Notes under the pieces: generated by a model
Seen by the model: the letters and a program-made list of their open reading frames with translations, nothing else
Database searches by the model: none
Told to the model about the DNA's origin: nothing
Translations under genes and position numbers: made by a program
Assembly: GCA_900756035.1 (NCBI GenBank)
Contig: CAAEIR010000246.1
Span: 1 to 6,647 of the forward strand
DNA length: 6,647 nt
Source: an uncultured Anaerostipes sp.
Lineage (GTDB): Bacteria; Bacillota; Clostridia; Lachnospirales; Lachnospiraceae
Direction of reading: 5' to 3'
Shown here: positions 5,297-6,647 of the stretch, in pieces
Layout: each line of letters begins with the position of its first letter
Position numbering within the stretch: position 1 is the first letter of the stretch

Positions 5297-5905
5297 TCCC
5301 GAACGTATTCCGCACCAGTAGAGTAGCTGAAACGCATAGTATGAAAGAGGCTTATCCATCATTTCTTCTGCAAAAAGTTTATATTCTTCTTTTGTCCAGA
5401 ACAGCATTTCCTTTCCTTCCTCTGTTCCTAATGCTCCAGCTTTTCTCGCTGGGTTAGTACTGAGGTCATAATATTTCACTGCATGATTAAAAATGGTACT
5501 TAACTGTCCATGTATCGTTTTCAGATACGTCGGAGACAAATATTTCCCAGTCTTTGTTTTTAGTTTTCTCATCTGGTTATGCCAGTCCATCACATCTTTT
5601 GCTGTGATTTCCGACACTTTCCGCTGTCCCAGATAAGGCAGAATCTTTTTCTGGATAATATTTTCTTTGGTAAGCCAGGTACTCTGTTTCAGAGATGGTC
5701 TTACATCCTCTTCATACAAAGCACAGAAACTTTCCATTGTCATATCCAGACTTGCTTTTTTCTGCAGTTTAAACTGTAATTCCCAGTCCGCTGCCTCTTT
5801 TCTTGTAGCAAATCCTCTTTTACATTTTTGCTTTCTTGCACCTGTCCAGTCCTGATAGCGGATCATTACATACCAGGTGCCATTGTTGTTCTTGTAAATT
5901 GCCAT
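5048..5905 (-). pseudogene. int: Tyrosine recombinase/integrase, catalytic domain truncated
   Basis: The N-terminus (about 1-48: IYKNNNGTWYVMIRYQDWTG, then KRGFATRKEAADWE) matches the AP2-like arm-binding domain of Gram-positive ICE/phage integrases. Residues about 55-150 (ALYEEDVRPSLKQSTW, LSPTYLKTIHGQLSTIFNHA) match the SAM-like core-binding domain. The catalytic domain starts normally (FWTKEEYKLFAEEM, FQLLYWCGIRSGD), and R201 is the first catalytic Arg. From residue 204 the sequence is unrelated, and the second-box Lys, HxxR and nucleophilic Tyr are absent. At 285 aa it is also well short of the usual 370-400, so recombination activity is not expected. The start at 5905 has GGAGG 8 nt upstream and lies two nt after the excisionase stop. 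A truncated product could still bind arm sites (inference). Confidence 0.85.
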
Positions 5906-5907
5906 TC

Positions 5908-6102
5908 CTAATTCCTCCCATCATTTGATCTGGTTCCGTAGAACTGTTCGTAAAAATATTTGCGGTCAACTTTTCCAGCGATTGTCTGACATCCCATTGC
6001 CTGTAATTCTCTGTTGAGTCGCTTCATCAGCTTATAAGCGTAGGATTCTGACACTTCGAGGACTTCCATGACCTCTTTTACATTCATAAACATTTTACTC
6101 AT
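5908..6102 (-). CDS. Excisionase-like small HTH protein (64 aa)
   Basis: The protein is a compact winged-helix/MerR-type DNA binder: FMNVKEVMEVLEVSESYAYK (5-24) gives the helix-turn-helix, followed by LMKRLNRELQAMGCQTIAGK and VDRKYFYEQFYG (45-56), a typical wing and end of Xis proteins in Gram-positive ICEs. The family directs integrase toward excision and can act as a transcription factor. AAGGAGGG precedes ATG 6102 at 7 nt, a near-ideal site. The gene is transcribed leftward from the promoter at 6150-6178 and is followed after two nt by the integrase frame, the usual xis-int order. With the integrase broken, its remaining role would be regulatory or in trans (inference). Confidence 0.83.
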   Translation of the reverse strand: MSKMFMNVKEVMEVLEVSESYAYKLMKRLNRELQAMGCQTIAGKVDRKYFYEQFYGTRSNDGRN

Positions 6103-6125
6103 TGTAAATCCCTCCTTTATTTGTC

Positions 6126-6145
6126 ACTATACATTTCTGTATAGT
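6126..6145. promoter_or_regulatory. Operator O1, perfect inverted repeat
   Basis: ACTATACA-TTTC-TGTATAGT: 8-bp perfect arms around four bases. It lies between the excisionase promoter -10 (6150-6155) and the gene start, where the transcript begins, so a bound repressor would block leftward transcription. It is the best copy of a motif found four times in this intergenic region. Confidence 0.78.
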
Positions 6146-6149
6146 TTGT

Positions 6150-6178
6150 ATGATACTATACTTTTTTGTATTGGTCAA
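6150..6178 (-). promoter_or_regulatory. Leftward sigma-A promoter for xis-int
   Basis: On the minus strand TTGACC (complement of 6173-6178) is separated by 17 bp from TATCAT (complement of 6150-6155). This is a near-consensus sigma-A promoter about 48 bp upstream of the excisionase start. Its spacer is almost entirely occupied by operator O2 and its start region by O1, which predicts strong repression. Confidence 0.8.
6155..6174. promoter_or_regulatory. Operator O2 within the leftward promoter
   Basis: ACTATACT-TTTT-TGTATTGG: the left arm matches O1 at seven of eight positions and the right arm keeps TGTAT. It covers the spacer between -10 and -35 of the excisionase promoter. Its core, CTATACTTTTTTGTAT (6156-6171), is identical to that of O3. 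Confidence 0.68.
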
Positions 6179-6196
6179 GCGTTTTCAGCGTAAATT

Positions 6197-6216
6197 TCTA
6201 TACTTTTTTGTATGGT
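6197..6216. promoter_or_regulatory. Operator O3 between the divergent promoters
   Basis: TCTATACT-TTTT-TGTATGGT: a 16-bp core identical to O2 (6198-6213). The O2 and O3 centres are 42 bp apart, about four helical turns, so proteins bound there would lie on the same face of the DNA. It ends 7 bp before the -35 of the rightward promoter, a position suited to activation or repression of the XRE gene. Confidence 0.65.
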
Positions 6217-6222
6217 TTTTTC

Positions 6223-6251
6223 TTGTCTGTACTATACAGATATGCTATACT
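6223..6251 (+). promoter_or_regulatory. Rightward sigma-A promoter for the XRE regulator
   Basis: TTGTCT (6223-6228), a 17-bp spacer and TATACT (6246-6251), with TGC directly before the -10 (extended -10). It lies 35 bp upstream of ATG 6287. Operator half-sites O4 fall in the spacer and -10, suggesting autoregulation. Confidence 0.82.
6231..6250. promoter_or_regulatory. Operator O4, one good half-site, in the rightward promoter
   Basis: The left arm ACTATACA is identical to the O1 left arm; the right arm is degenerate and instead gives a direct repeat of CTATAC (6232-6237 and 6245-6250). It overlaps the spacer and -10. Weaker symmetry suggests a lower-affinity site, such as one for autoregulation at high regulator level (inference). 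Confidence 0.5.
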
Positions 6252-6286
6252 CAACCTATCAAGAAAAAGACAGGAGATGTAAAACT

Positions 6287-6647
6287 ATGGCAATAGGAGA
6301 AAGAATCCACCATTTTCGACTTCTGCGTGGATTCACGCAGAAATATTTAGGGCAACAACTCGGATTCAGCGAATCACAGGCTGATGTCCGTATTGCACAG
6401 TATGAAAAAGGTGCCCGCAGTCCAAAAGAAAACTATCTGAATGCACTGGCTGATATTTTTGATGTCTCTCCGCATGCACTGGCTGTCCCAGATATCGACA
6501 GCTATGTAGGACTTATGCATACCTTATTTACATTAGAAGACCTTTACGGACTTCATATTGGTGAGATTGACGGAGAACTCTGCCTCCGGCTGGACAAATC
6601 CAAAGGAACCACCTACCTTTCTATGTTTGATATGTTCCATGCATGGC
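6287..6647 (+). CDS. XRE-family HTH regulator, 3'-partial (runs off right edge)
   Basis: The 120 visible residues start MAIGERIHHFRLLRGFTQKY. Residues 6-61 form a lambda-repressor-like HTH: RIHHFRLLRGFTQKYLGQQL, then the recognition region FSESQADVRIAQYEKGARSP and NALADIFDVSPHAL. A C-terminal domain begins with VPDIDSYVGLMHTLFTLEDL and contains GEIDGELCLRLD (93-103), a combination I recall from regulators of Clostridia ICEs. AGGAG lies 10 nt before ATG 6287. It diverges from excisionase/integrase and is the obvious candidate to bind operators O1-O4, probably repressing excision genes and controlling itself. DNA binding is supported by the fold; target assignment is inferred from position. The C-terminus lies outside the window. 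Confidence 0.88.
   Translation, partial: MAIGERIHHFRLLRGFTQKYLGQQLGFSESQADVRIAQYEKGARSPKENYLNALADIFDVSPHALAVPDIDSYVGLMHTLFTLEDLYGLHIGEIDGELCLRLDKSKGTTYLSMFDMFHAW

Noticed and set aside
5579..5855. Rightward frames of 62 and 66 aa opposite the integrase
   Set aside because: They are antisense shadows of the well-supported N-terminal half of the integrase.

Overview
The window looks like part of an integrative and conjugative element (ICE), or two abutting elements, from a low-to-moderate-GC Firmicute, most likely a gut Clostridia/Lachnospiraceae relative. The basis is the gene set (ParA, ParB, a small SSB, RepA_N-type initiators, an excisionase/integrase pair with an XRE regulator), AGGAGG-type ribosome binding sites, and tightly packed or overlapping genes. 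No host housekeeping gene is present, so the taxonomic statement is inference.

Right part (about 5050-6647): an XRE-family repressor-like gene runs rightward off the window. It diverges from a leftward excisionase-like gene and a tyrosine integrase. The 184-bp intergenic region holds two well-formed face-to-face sigma-A promoters and four copies of an ACTATACA-N4-TGTATAGT-type operator, which resembles a compact phage/ICE switch. The integrase is broken: its sequence is normal through the first catalytic Arg (CGIR) and then becomes unrelated, so the rest of the catalytic domain is missing. The roughly 250 bp after the break (5048-5296) match no gene I recognise and probably contain an element junction.

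Middle part (2711-4995, leftward): parA, parB, a 44-aa gene, a 55-aa gene and a 103-aa membrane protein form one tightly coupled operon, with overlaps or gaps of only a few bases. It ends at a strong leftward intrinsic terminator (2645-2696). A perfect 27-bp palindrome lies inside parB and is a candidate ParB (parS-like) site. A terminator-like hairpin sits directly upstream of parA.

Left part (1-2584, leftward): a Cys-rich protein, SSB, a 130-aa unknown and two consecutive RepA_N-type replication initiator paralogues. The second initiator gene runs off the left edge. Four to five 23-bp direct repeats are embedded in its coding sequence; because 23 is not a multiple of three, they look like origin iterons rather than protein repeats. 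Together the left and middle parts look like the plasmid-like replication and partition module of an ICE: replication of the excised circle (RepA_N proteins, iterons, SSB) and its segregation (ParA, ParB, palindrome).
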